10,844 bases of DNA from Rhodobacterales bacterium UBA3077. GTDB taxonomy: Bacteria; Pseudomonadota; Alphaproteobacteria; Rhodobacterales; Rhodobacteraceae. This document shows positions 1 to 7,285 of this stretch, one piece after another. The position numbers were made by a program, and so were the translations under genes. Every line of letters begins with the position of its first letter. Position 1 is the stretch's first letter. The notes beneath the pieces were generated by a model, which saw only the letters and a list, made by a program, of their open reading frames with translations, had not been told where the DNA came from and did no database searches. Where the stretch lies: contig DFBP01000280.1 of assembly GCA_002366685.1 (NCBI GenBank), positions 231 to 11,074 of the forward strand. Direction: 5' to 3'.

Positions 1-936
1 TCCTTGGCTGAAGCGCCGCTTCCACCAACCGAGCCGGAAATCATTGATGCCATTGGCAACCAGATTTTTGGCGTGGTTGGGTCGAGCGATTTTCCTGTCA
101 TTTGGACATTTGCGGATAGCTTGACCCTCCAGCTTGTGCTTGTTGTGGCTGTCCCCGGATTGCTGGCGCTGGTGTTTGGCTGGCTTGCGTTCCGCTCACG
201 GGTTACGGGGGTTTATCTTTCGATACTCACGCAGGCGATGACGCTGGCCTTGGCTCTGTTTCTTTTCCAGAATGATAGCGGGTTGCGGGGAAATAACGGC
301 CTTTCGGGGCTGCAAAACCTGCCCGGACTGGATGACGTGCCGCAATCTGTCGTTTCTGTCTGGTTTCTTTGGGCTTCAGCCCTCGCCCTTGGTCTAGGTT
401 ATCTTTTTGCGGCCTGGATTGTATCCGGCAAGTTCGGGTCGGTTATTCGCGGCATCCGCGATAACGAAGCGCGGGTGCGGTTTCTGGGCTATTCGGTGGA
501 AGGTTACAAGCTCTTCCTTTTCACCATTACGGCCATGATCGCCGGAATCGCAGGCGCGCTATATTATCCGCAGGCCGGCATCATTAATCCGGCGGAAGTT
601 GCGCCCATTGCGTCTATTTACCTTGCGGTCTGGGTTGCTATTGGCGGGCGCGGGCGGCTTTACGGTGCGGTAATCGGCGCCGTGTTTGTGAGCCTTGTAT
701 CAAGCTGGTTCACCGGCGGGCAGGCCCCCGATCTCAACCTCGGGTTTTTCACGATCAAGTGGGTTGATTGGTGGCTTATTGTGCTCGGCCTCAGCTTTGT
801 TGCGGTCACGCTATTTGCCCCCAAAGGGATAGGCGGGCTGTTTGATCTATGGATCGGCCGCCACCACCCGGACCGCCACGGCACCGACCTCGGCCCGGAC
901 ATGGGTTCCTTGCGCGAAAAGGAGGCTGGCGAATGA
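1..936 (+). CDS. urtC: Urea ABC transporter permease UrtC, 5'-truncated
   Basis: This is one of the two inner-membrane permease subunits of the Urt high-affinity urea ABC transporter (branched-chain amino acid/LivM-type family). The frame is open from base 1, so the true start lies upstream; about 311 residues are visible, and full-length UrtC proteins are usually nearer 350-400. Several hydrophobic membrane spans are visible, for example around residues 45-65, 75-90, 120-140, 170-190, 205-235 and 255-275. The stretch SVIRGIRDNEARVRFLGY (about 145-162) is the cytoplasmic coupling loop typical of LivM/UrtC permeases. The identification is strengthened by the downstream urtD and urtE. The stop codon overlaps the urtD start in an ATGA (933-936), so translation is probably coupled. 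The TTG at position 4 is not a credible start because it removes the N-terminal membrane region. Confidence 0.93.
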   Translation, partial: SLAEAPLPPTEPEIIDAIGNQIFGVVGSSDFPVIWTFADSLTLQLVLVVAVPGLLALVFGWLAFRSRVTGVYLSILTQAMTLALALFLFQNDSGLRGNNGLSGLQNLPGLDDVPQSVVSVWFLWASALALGLGYLFAAWIVSGKFGSVIRGIRDNEARVRFLGYSVEGYKLFLFTITAMIAGIAGALYYPQAGIINPAEVAPIASIYLAVWVAIGGRGRLYGAVIGAVFVSLVSSWFTGGQAPDLNLGFFTIKWVDWWLIVLGLSFVAVTLFAPKGIGGLFDLWIGRHHPDRHGTDLGPDMGSLREKEAGE

Positions 937-1673
937 GTTCCTTGCTTGAAGTTTCTGGTGTTTCTGTCACTTTTGACGGATTCAAAGCCATCAATAACCT
1001 TAGTTTCCAGATTGGCAGCGCCGAATTGCGGGCGATAATTGGCCCCAACGGTGCCGGTAAAACAACATTTATGGATATTGTGACCGGCAAAACCAAACCG
1101 GATGAAGGACGGGTGCTCTGGGGTGAAATGGGCCGGTCGCTCCTTGGCATGTCCGAAGCACGGATCGCCCGTGAAGGGGTTGGCCGCAAGTTCCAGAAAC
1201 CCACGGTATTCGAGGACCAAACCGTGCGGGAAAACCTGCTCATGGCGCTTCGCAACGCGCGTGGACCGTTTGCGGTCCTTTTTTATCGCCCGACGGCCAA
1301 AGATTTGGAAAAGGTCAGCGAGCTGGCTCAAGAGGTCGGGCTGCTCGACGCGTTGCATCGTAAATCCGGCGAGCTGTCCCACGGGCAAAAACAATGGCTG
1401 GAGATCGGCATGTTGCTGGCGCAGGAACCCCGATTACTGCTGGTAGACGAACCGGCCGCCGGAATGACACCGGCTGAGCGTGAACACACAACCTCGCTGC
1501 TGGTTGAAGCCGCAAAAACCCGCGCGGTTGTTGTGGTCGAACACGATATGGAGTTTGTACGGCGGCTAAACTGCAAAGTTACCGTGCTGCACGAGGGCGC
1601 CGTCCTCGCTGAAGGCAGCCTTGATCATGTCACGGCAGACCAACAGGTCATCGACGTTTATCTAGGGCGATAA
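933..1673 (+). CDS. urtD: Urea ABC transporter ATP-binding protein UrtD
   Basis: This is one of two cytoplasmic ATPases that power urea import through UrtB/UrtC. The product has 246 residues and all ABC motifs are in place: Walker A GPNGAGKT (37-44), Q-loop Gln88, signature LSHGQ (148-152) followed by KQWLEIGMLL, which is characteristic of UrtD, Walker B LLLVDEP (168-174), and H-loop His204. The ATG at 933 is chosen because it sits in the ATGA overlap with urtC and follows an AAGGAGG ribosome-binding site (919-925) at 7 nt spacing. The frame is open further upstream to 849, but that would overlap urtC by almost 90 bp and add residues with no family match. The gene is co-transcribed with urtC and urtE. 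Confidence 0.96.
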   Translation: MSSLLEVSGVSVTFDGFKAINNLSFQIGSAELRAIIGPNGAGKTTFMDIVTGKTKPDEGRVLWGEMGRSLLGMSEARIAREGVGRKFQKPTVFEDQTVRENLLMALRNARGPFAVLFYRPTAKDLEKVSELAQEVGLLDALHRKSGELSHGQKQWLEIGMLLAQEPRLLLVDEPAAGMTPAEREHTTSLLVEAAKTRAVVVVEHDMEFVRRLNCKVTVLHEGAVLAEGSLDHVTADQQVIDVYLGR

Positions 1674-1675
1674 AA

Positions 1676-2371
1676 ATGCTGAATATCGAAAATTTTACGC
1701 TACATTACGGCCATTCGCAAATCCTCTATGACGTATCTCTCGAAGCTCGGGCCGGCGAAGTCACTTGTGTTATGGGCACAAATGGCGTCGGCAAAACCAG
1801 CCTGATCCGGGCGATCTCCGGCATGCATACGCGCTCGGGAGGAGATATGGTTTTGGATGGCGAAACGCTGGGAAAGCTACCGCCTCATGCGCTGGCTCAA
1901 AAAGGGGTTGCCGTCGTCCCCCAAGGGCGCGAGATTTTCCCGCTGCTCTCGGTCCGCGAAAACCTCGAAACCGGCTTCGCCTGCCTTCCGGCCAAAGACC
2001 GTCATATCCCTGCTGAAATCTTTGAGTTATTTCCGATCCTCAATGAATTTATGGATCGTCGCGGGGGAGATCTTTCAGGCGGGCAGCAGCAGCAACTCGC
2101 CATTGCGCGCGCCCTTATCACAAAGCCAAAACTGCTTTTGCTGGATGAGCCGACCGAGGGGATCCAACCGAATATTATCCAGCAGATCGGTGAAGTTATC
2201 CGGCTGTTGCGAAAAAGAGGGGACATGGCAATTGTTCTGGTCGAGCAATATTTCGATTTTGCTTGGGAGCTTGCCGATCGGATCATCGTCCTGCAACGCG
2301 GAGCCGTCATTTTTGCGGGGCGAAAAGAAAGCACCACGCGGGAAGAAATATTGTCCAAAGTTTCGGTCTAA
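1676..2371 (+). CDS. urtE: Urea ABC transporter ATP-binding protein UrtE
   Basis: This is the second ATPase of the urea transporter, of the LivF/UrtE family, with 231 residues, the normal length. Motifs visible are Walker A GTNGVGKT (34-41), Q-loop Gln83 in VPQGREIFPLLSVRENLETG, signature LSGGQQQQLAIARAL (133-147), and Walker B LLLLDEPTEGIQP (153-165). The usual H-loop histidine is a glutamine (Gln191 in VLVEQ), as is common in LivF/UrtE proteins, so this is not a defect. It starts 2 nt after the urtD stop, with only a weak ribosome-binding site (AGGGCGA, 1664-1670), which suggests translational coupling. It is the last urt gene. No urease or urease-accessory gene follows in this window. Confidence 0.96.
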   Translation: MLNIENFTLHYGHSQILYDVSLEARAGEVTCVMGTNGVGKTSLIRAISGMHTRSGGDMVLDGETLGKLPPHALAQKGVAVVPQGREIFPLLSVRENLETGFACLPAKDRHIPAEIFELFPILNEFMDRRGGDLSGGQQQQLAIARALITKPKLLLLDEPTEGIQPNIIQQIGEVIRLLRKRGDMAIVLVEQYFDFAWELADRIIVLQRGAVIFAGRKESTTREEILSKVSV

Positions 2372-2478
2372 ACGGGCTTTCAATCGTTCGCAATTTTCGC
2401 AACAGGTTTATTTGAATTGTCTTTACTCGTGGCACCCGTCATGTTGATCTCCGGAAGGTCTAAATTTCGGAGACGCCA

Positions 2479-2889
2479 GTGAAGCCACATGTTTTAGTTC
2501 TGCGATACGCGGTTTTCGCTGTGATCGCCACGGTTGCCAATTTAGCGGCCCAGCGTTTGGTTCTCGCCTCCGTTGAAGGTCGTGCAAAACTCACCCTCGC
2601 GGTTCTGGTAGGTACCGCCGTGGGGTTGGTTATTAAATACCTGCTCGACAAGCGCTGGATCTTTTTTGACACCTCAAAGGGAGCGGCGATGCACAGTAAA
2701 AAATTCTCGCTCTACACGCTGATGGGGGTCATCACCACCGCCATTTTCTGGGGTGCCGAAACATCATTCTGGATGATCTGGCAAACCGATTTTATGCGCG
2801 AAGTCGGAGCGGTATCAGGATTGGCGATTGGCTATTTCATCAAATACAAACTTGACCGAAAGTACGTATTTCAAACAACAAAATCCTGA
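2479..2889 (+). CDS. GtrA-like family small membrane protein
   Basis: This 136-residue inner-membrane protein has four predicted spans (about 6-28, 37-56, 77-101, 108-124), as expected for the GtrA/DPMS1-like family. Members are proposed to flip or help present polyprenyl-phosphate-linked sugars, or to act as accessories to glycosyltransferases. The ends of spans 2 and 4 carry the paired family motif, IKYLLDKRWIF (52-62) and IKYKLDRKYVF (121-131). It starts at GTG 2479 after a GGAG ribosome-binding site (2469-2472, 6 nt spacing); the next in-frame ATG would cut away half the protein. It lies 107 bp behind urtE, so it may read through from the urt operon or have its own promoter, which I could not identify. 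It converges on the UbiA-type gene with a 7-nt gap. That neighbour makes a role with a polyprenyl-phosphate sugar likely, but this is inference. Confidence 0.85.
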   Translation: MKPHVLVLRYAVFAVIATVANLAAQRLVLASVEGRAKLTLAVLVGTAVGLVIKYLLDKRWIFFDTSKGAAMHSKKFSLYTLMGVITTAIFWGAETSFWMIWQTDFMREVGAVSGLAIGYFIKYKLDRKYVFQTTKS

Positions 2890-2896
2890 TATTGGG

Positions 2897-4315
2897 TCAA
2901 ATTGCGAGCAGCGCCAGCAATATGCCACTCGCCACGATCAAGTGCCCGGTTTTGTCACGGGCGACAAATATTATGGGGTCGTAATCCTCGCGCCCGCGCT
3001 GGCTGAGGATAACCATCCGCACCAGCCAAATCGCGATCGGAAGGACTGCCATACGCAAAAACATTAAGTTCCCATAGAGCGCATTGGCGACAGGGCTAAA
3101 TGTGTATCCGATGAAGGACAGAACGGCCGCCAACACGCCGAGAAAAGCGATGTTCCGTATGCCCGTCAGGTTTTTATGCGTGTAGCCGCGGCCCGGCAAG
3201 CGCCCGGCATTTGAAGCCCGGGCCAAGCCGGTAAGGCGCTTTACCCCCGCAAGCGTAAAGAACACCGAGAAAATAAAGGCCAGAAGCCAGATCGAGGTTT
3301 CGGTATTCGCCGTGGCACCTCCGGTCAGCACGCGCAGTGTGTAAAGGCTGGCAAGCACAAACAGGTCGATCCAACGCATACTTTTGAGTTGCAAAGAATA
3401 AAGAAGCGAAACCGCCATATAGGCAAGTATCAGTCCCGCCACGGCCCAACCGACCATCGCGCCAATCGCAAGCGCCGAGATGCCAAGCCCCAAGCTTGAA
3501 AGGGTTGCGACATTGATCGGAAGCCGACCCGATGCAATTGGTCGATTGCGTTTTTCGACATGCTGCCGATCGGCGTTGAGGTCAAGCAGATCGTTCAGAA
3601 TATAGATCGCAGACGCGCCCATGCTGAAGGCAACCATCGCGAAAAGAATCGGAACAAGATTGCCCAAAGAGAGATCGTGCGCCGCCAGCACCGGAAACAG
3701 CAACAGCAGGTTTTTGACCCATTGATGGGGGCGCATTTCAGCCAAAAGGCTACGGAAATTCCAGCGAACTCCGACCTGCCTGGCCTCTTTGCCAAGGTCG
3801 GCCCAGAGCTTGCGGTCTGGCGCGACCGCGATAACCCTTTTTGCACTTCGCCACGCTGGCAGATCAGAGCTGTCGTGCCCCACGTAATCGTAACCATTGC
3901 TCCCAAACGCCTCGATCAAACGCATCGCGATTTGATTGGGGTCCATATTTTGCTCAAGGCTTGACCCATAGTGTACCCCCGAAAAACCAAGGTGGCGCGC
4001 AATCCTATCAACCAGATTCTGGTCGGCGGTTGAAACCAGAACCACCCGTCGGCCAGCGCTTTTGGCTTGCTGCGCCAAGGTAAGAACTTCGTCGCGCACC
4101 GGTAGCAGGGTAGCATCGGGAGTTGCTATCGATCCTAGTGCATGTTTCAGCAAAGCAGGCCGCCGCGCCTGTGTTGCAAGCGCCCATATGGCCAGAAAAA
4201 AGCTCTTTGCCATCGCTGCCCAAAAGGTTTCCAGCATTAGAGATGTCGGGAGCAGCGCACCATTGATGCGTATTACCAGTGGTAAATCGTTCTGCGCATT
4301 CTGTTTGAAAACCAT
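2897..4315 (-). CDS. HAD-UbiA fusion: polyprenyl-phosphate phosphoribosyl (prenyl)transferase-like membrane protein
   Basis: The protein has 472 residues in two parts. Residues about 11-180 are a HAD-like domain; residues about 190-472 are a UbiA-superfamily membrane domain with seven to nine spans. The UbiA part opens with MRPHQWVKNLLLLFP (194-208), has the Mg-diphosphate motif NDLLDLNAD (241-249) followed by H252, K255 and RP (258-259), and a second motif YSLQLKSMRWIDL (306-318). These match decaprenyl-phosphate phosphoribosyltransferase-type enzymes (mycobacterial Rv3806c; Azorhizobium NoeC) better than ubiquinone or heme prenyltransferases. Such enzymes join PRPP to polyprenyl phosphate. 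The HAD nucleophile motif DxDGT is R16-I-N18-G-A20, so phosphatase activity is doubtful; the motif IV region survives as GHDSSDLPAW (146-155). The start is ATG 4315 with an AGGT ribosome-binding site. The gene is divergent from the SDR gene and convergent with the GtrA gene. The family call is firm; the exact substrate is not. Confidence 0.88.
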   Translation of the reverse strand: MVFKQNAQNDLPLVIRINGALLPTSLMLETFWAAMAKSFFLAIWALATQARRPALLKHALGSIATPDATLLPVRDEVLTLAQQAKSAGRRVVLVSTADQNLVDRIARHLGFSGVHYGSSLEQNMDPNQIAMRLIEAFGSNGYDYVGHDSSDLPAWRSAKRVIAVAPDRKLWADLGKEARQVGVRWNFRSLLAEMRPHQWVKNLLLLFPVLAAHDLSLGNLVPILFAMVAFSMGASAIYILNDLLDLNADRQHVEKRNRPIASGRLPINVATLSSLGLGISALAIGAMVGWAVAGLILAYMAVSLLYSLQLKSMRWIDLFVLASLYTLRVLTGGATANTETSIWLLAFIFSVFFTLAGVKRLTGLARASNAGRLPGRGYTHKNLTGIRNIAFLGVLAAVLSFIGYTFSPVANALYGNLMFLRMAVLPIAIWLVRMVILSQRGREDYDPIIFVARDKTGHLIVASGILLALLAI

Positions 4316-4333
4316 TTTTTACCTGTTCCCCTA

Positions 4334-4351
4334 CCAGCCGAAACCGGCTGG
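4334..4351. repeat. Perfect inverted repeat in leader of HAD-UbiA gene
   Basis: CCAGCCG - AAAC - CGGCTGG forms perfect 7-bp GC-rich arms around a 4-nt loop. It lies 18 bp from the minus-strand start codon and about 10 nt beyond its ribosome-binding site. In the mRNA it would be a stable hairpin; in DNA it could be an operator. There is no run of T after it on either strand, so a terminator is unlikely. Confidence 0.6.
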
Positions 4352-4445
4352 CAGCCCCAGCCTGCGGCTATTACTGGCCTGCGGCATTGATTTGGATCAT
4401 GTTTCAGCCGCGCTCCCTATGCAATGTTTTCAGTGGTAAATTTTC

Positions 4446-4470
4446 AGGCCAAGCTACGGTGGGTTGGCCT
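4446..4470. repeat. Inverted repeat upstream of the SDR gene (possible operator)
   Basis: AGGCCAA (4446-4452) and TTGGCCT (4464-4470) are perfect 7-bp arms separated by 11 nt, followed by a run of seven A. The repeat ends 24 nt before the SDR start codon and 11 nt before its ribosome-binding site. The spacing between arm centres (18 nt) is larger than one and a half helical turns and is compatible with a dimeric regulator site or a leader hairpin. Its function is unproven. Confidence 0.5.
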
Positions 4471-4494
4471 CAAAAAAAGCCGAGGTGGAACGTT

Positions 4495-5529
4495 ATGAAG
4501 TTTTTAGTTACCGGTGGATCAGGGTTTATGGGGATAAACCTCGTGCGCTTCCTGCTTGCCCGCGGGCATCAGGTGCGGACCTATGATATTGCCCGTTTCA
4601 ATTACCCAGAAGTCAACCAGATTTCCGAACTCCATGGCGATATTCGCAACATCGACCTGCATGATGCCGCTTTTGAAGGGATTGATGTTGTGGTTCATTG
4701 TGCAGCCGCGCTGCCTTTGAGCCCGCCCGAGGAAATTTTCTCGACCGAAGTCGAAGGCACCAGGCGGCTTTTGGTGTCGGCCGAGGCCAAAGGGATTAGC
4801 CGGTTTATTCATATATCCTCCACAGCCGTTTACGGAATTCCCGACCATCACCCGCTGTTTGAGGGGGACCCGATGATCGGGGTTGGCCCCTACGGCGAGG
4901 CGAAAATTCTGGCAGAAAACGTCTGCACCGAATTTCGCAACAAGGGTATGTGCTTGCCGGTGTTAAGGCCAAAATCCTTTGTCGGCCCCGAGCGCCTCGG
5001 CGCTTTTGAGCTGCTTTATGATTTTGCCTATACCGGCCATAATTTCCCGGTATTGGGCTCTGGAGACAACCGCTACCAATTGCTGGATGTCGAAGACCTT
5101 TGCCAAGCGGTTTATTTGGCCGCAACCGGTGAAAGCGGGGCTGTTAACGATGTGTTCAATGTCGGCGCGTCGCGTTTTGGCACCCTGCGCCAGAGCTTTG
5201 CAGCCGTGCTCGACAAAGCCGGACATCACAAACGGATTATCGGGCTACCAGCCGCGCCTGCGGTCTGGACACTCAGAGCGCTGGAAGCGATGCACCTCTC
5301 GCCGCTCTATAAGTGGATTTATGAAACGGCCGGCAAGGAGAGCTTTGTCAGTATCGACAAAATCACCGACCGGTTACAATTTGCGCCAGAATTCTCCAAC
5401 GAAGAAGCCTTGATCCGCAATTACAACTGGTATGTCGCCAATCGTGACAGAATTTCGCAGGTCCCCGGTGTTTCGCATCGTGTGCCATGGAAAAGAGGAG
5501 CTTTGCAGCTTGCCCGATTTATTTTCTAG
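4495..5529 (+). CDS. Extended SDR: NAD-dependent sugar-nucleotide epimerase/dehydratase-type protein
   Basis: The product has 344 residues and a Rossmann fold of the extended short-chain dehydrogenase family. The dinucleotide motif is GGSGFMG (7-13), Asp31 at the end of beta-2 favours NAD over NADP, GDI sits at 48-50, the active-site Ser/Thr region is ISSTAVYG (107-114), and the catalytic pair is Y133-G-E-A-K137. RPKSFVGPERLG and the later NVGAS stretch are typical of GalE-like and dehydratase-like members. It most likely epimerises, oxidises or dehydrates an activated sugar; the substrate cannot be told. The start at ATG 4495 follows GAGG (4482-4485); the frame is open upstream, but those residues precede the beta-1 strand with no match. 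Its 3' end overlaps the next gene by about 20 bp, so it heads a three-gene operon. It is divergent from the HAD-UbiA gene, which suggests a shared pathway on a lipid-linked or nucleotide-linked sugar. Confidence 0.88.
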   Translation: MKFLVTGGSGFMGINLVRFLLARGHQVRTYDIARFNYPEVNQISELHGDIRNIDLHDAAFEGIDVVVHCAAALPLSPPEEIFSTEVEGTRRLLVSAEAKGISRFIHISSTAVYGIPDHHPLFEGDPMIGVGPYGEAKILAENVCTEFRNKGMCLPVLRPKSFVGPERLGAFELLYDFAYTGHNFPVLGSGDNRYQLLDVEDLCQAVYLAATGESGAVNDVFNVGASRFGTLRQSFAAVLDKAGHHKRIIGLPAAPAVWTLRALEAMHLSPLYKWIYETAGKESFVSIDKITDRLQFAPEFSNEEALIRNYNWYVANRDRISQVPGVSHRVPWKRGALQLARFIF

Positions 5530-7285
5530 AAAAACAAATTGCCAGGACGTGTGGTTCGGCCTTGCCGCATCGCTGATTGTGGCGATCGGTGGCACGGCGT
5601 CCGCGCAAACCACAGAGACCCTTGCCCTGCAACAGGAGCAATACGATGCGGTTCAGGCCAAATCGGTCATAGAATTACAGCTATTCCGGCAGGAAACCCT
5701 GACGCTAATGCCTGAAACAGAGGAGCCGTTCCGGTTTATTTCCCTCAATCCGGCGATCAACAGCTGGTTTTTGGTGCAAATCGGGGAAGATGGTTCGCGC
5801 AAGCAGCAAAGCTACCATCTAGAAAACCCGGACCCGTCCGGGCAGTCTGTCGAGTTGCTAACCACCCCAAATTTGACCCTCAAATTGACCAATGATTCCG
5901 GTATGGTTCACTGCGCGCCTTGGGCCGGTGAAGATGCGGTTTTTGAAATGGCCCGGGAAACCGATATGCCATTCGCTCCGATCTGCAATGGTCGGCTTTA
6001 TTTGCGCAACAAAGTTTCCGGCTCGCGCACCGGTCTGGAGCGCACCGCAGAGTTTTTGCGAAACAATGTTTGGGGCGGCGAGCGAATTGTCGGGTTTGTG
6101 CGCAGCACTTTCTTCAAGGATTCGGAACTTGAAACCAGCACCGCGCTTGCTTTCGACGATTCAGGCGAGCTGGCGGGCGGGCCCGGCGCAGCATTGGTCA
6201 ACAGCTCGATGGAAGAGCGAAAGGTCATTTCGACCCGCCACGGTTTTGTGCTCGACGGAACAGAGCCGGGGCAGATGACACTCGGGCTCTGGTATCCGGT
6301 TTCCGGCTTGCCGGATGTTTTTGTGAGCGCCTTTCAACCCGGCGCAATCAGTGATGAAATCATCGATGGGCCGGGGGTGGCTAACCGGCTGGATTCGGTC
6401 GAATCCCGGGCCACAGGCTATATGGTTGCCTTTGATCTGGCCGAATTCGACATTGGCTTTGCGGTTGGCACGGATCACCCGGGGGTCGAGTGGTCTAATC
6501 GCCCGCCGGTTTCGGTGCGCCCGCGCGGTGTGCCCGGGCCCGACGGGTTTAACACCGTGGCCCCGCTTGTGCGACTCGGCATGGTCAGCCCCGCCCTGAC
6601 CGAGCGCACCATTGCCACCTTTACGGCGGGTTTCAAGCGGCAACATGGGGCCTTCAAATACGGAGATTACCCGACGCTCAACTACGGTTTACATTACGGG
6701 TTCATCGAACACGGGGTTATACTGAGCAAGCTCCAGCCCAACCTCTCAACCCTACTGGTCCTTCAGGACGGCACCATTGAAATGCGCACGTGGCAGGAAG
6801 AGGATAATGCCCTGCTGCCACAAATCAGGTTTGCCCGCCAAAACGGCGTGCCGCTCATTGAGCTGGACCCCGAAACCGGGCTTTATTTGCCGGGGGATCG
6901 GGTCACACTTTGGGGGCCGGGCAATTGGTCCGGCTCGGCTAATGCCGACTTGCGCACTCTGCGCGCAGGGGCCTGCATCAGGGAAACCGACTCCAAGCGG
7001 TTTTTGGTGTATGGATATTTCTCTACCGCCACCCCTTCAGCCATGGCGCGCACCTTTCAGGCCTATGGCTGTCAGTATGCTATGCTGCTGGATATGAACG
7101 CGCTGGAGCACACCTATCTGGCGCTCTATGTGCACAACGAAGACGAGGTCCATGTGGAGCACCTGATCCCCGGGATGAGCGACGTCGATAAAAGCCAGCG
7201 GGATGGCACCTTGATTCCCCGGTTTGTCGGCTTTGCCGACAATCGGGACCTATTTTACCTAACCCGAAGGGAGGAAACTCAATGA
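5510..7285 (+). CDS. Exported protein of unknown function, possible phosphodiester-glycosidase-like C-terminal domain
   Basis: This 591-residue protein has a Sec signal peptide: hydrophobic core at about 14-30 and a cleavage site TASA-Q after residue 32. I do not recognise the N-terminal 340 residues. From about 370 to 545 the layout resembles phosphodiester glycosidases (NAGPA/DUF2233): a short TAGFKRQHG (372-380), a turn with DG (420-421) after LLVLQ, and a closing strand-helix-strand FLVYGYFS (498-505) then YAMLLDMNALEHTYLALY. In that family the last segment normally reads DGGGS; here it is D528-M-N-A, so the match is remote and activity is uncertain. The chosen start is TTG 5510, 9 nt after GAGGAG (5495-5500), which places the signal peptide at the N-terminus. 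An ATG at 5432 would add 26 residues ahead of it and overlap the SDR gene by 98 bp. The stop overlaps the next start in ATGA (7282-7285). Confidence 0.8.
   Translation: MPDLFSRKTNCQDVWFGLAASLIVAIGGTASAQTTETLALQQEQYDAVQAKSVIELQLFRQETLTLMPETEEPFRFISLNPAINSWFLVQIGEDGSRKQQSYHLENPDPSGQSVELLTTPNLTLKLTNDSGMVHCAPWAGEDAVFEMARETDMPFAPICNGRLYLRNKVSGSRTGLERTAEFLRNNVWGGERIVGFVRSTFFKDSELETSTALAFDDSGELAGGPGAALVNSSMEERKVISTRHGFVLDGTEPGQMTLGLWYPVSGLPDVFVSAFQPGAISDEIIDGPGVANRLDSVESRATGYMVAFDLAEFDIGFAVGTDHPGVEWSNRPPVSVRPRGVPGPDGFNTVAPLVRLGMVSPALTERTIATFTAGFKRQHGAFKYGDYPTLNYGLHYGFIEHGVILSKLQPNLSTLLVLQDGTIEMRTWQEEDNALLPQIRFARQNGVPLIELDPETGLYLPGDRVTLWGPGNWSGSANADLRTLRAGACIRETDSKRFLVYGYFSTATPSAMARTFQAYGCQYAMLLDMNALEHTYLALYVHNEDEVHVEHLIPGMSDVDKSQRDGTLIPRFVGFADNRDLFYLTRREETQ

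Larger units (their letters stand above)
4316..4494. promoter_or_regulatory. Divergent intergenic region with two hairpins
   Basis: This 179-bp gap separates two divergently transcribed genes, so it must hold promoters for both, or their leaders. No convincing sigma70 promoter is visible on either strand; the best on the minus strand (TTGCAT, 17 nt, CATGAT) is weak. It contains two perfect inverted repeats, annotated separately, and a 9-bp direct repeat GCCTGCGGC (4360-4368 and 4377-4385). The + strand gene has a GAGG ribosome-binding site at 4482-4485. No open reading frame here looks real. Confidence 0.6.

Noticed and set aside
660..1394. Long minus-strand open frame opposite urtC/urtD
   Set aside because: It lies opposite two well-identified genes, its product has no recognisable motif, and it has no ribosome-binding site of note; it is a shadow of the urt frames.
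2372..2478. Possible terminator or promoter between urtE and the GtrA gene
   Set aside because: I found no GC-rich stem with a T run and no convincing -35/-10 pair; a short direct repeat TTCGCAA (2386-2392, 2396-2402) is the only structure and has no clear meaning.
3560..3964. Plus-strand open frame of 134 codons inside the HAD-UbiA gene
   Set aside because: It is antisense to a firm gene, and its low-complexity basic and Gln-rich product looks like a reverse-strand reading.
4387..4494. Upstream extension of the SDR gene to 4387
   Set aside because: The extra 36 residues precede the beta-1 strand that starts the Rossmann fold, run through the regulatory repeats, and the ATG at 4495 has its own ribosome-binding site.
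7226..7240. GTCGGC-TTT-GCCGAC hairpin near the end of the 591-residue gene
   Set aside because: It lies within coding sequence, has no T run, and the next gene starts by overlap; it is not a credible terminator.
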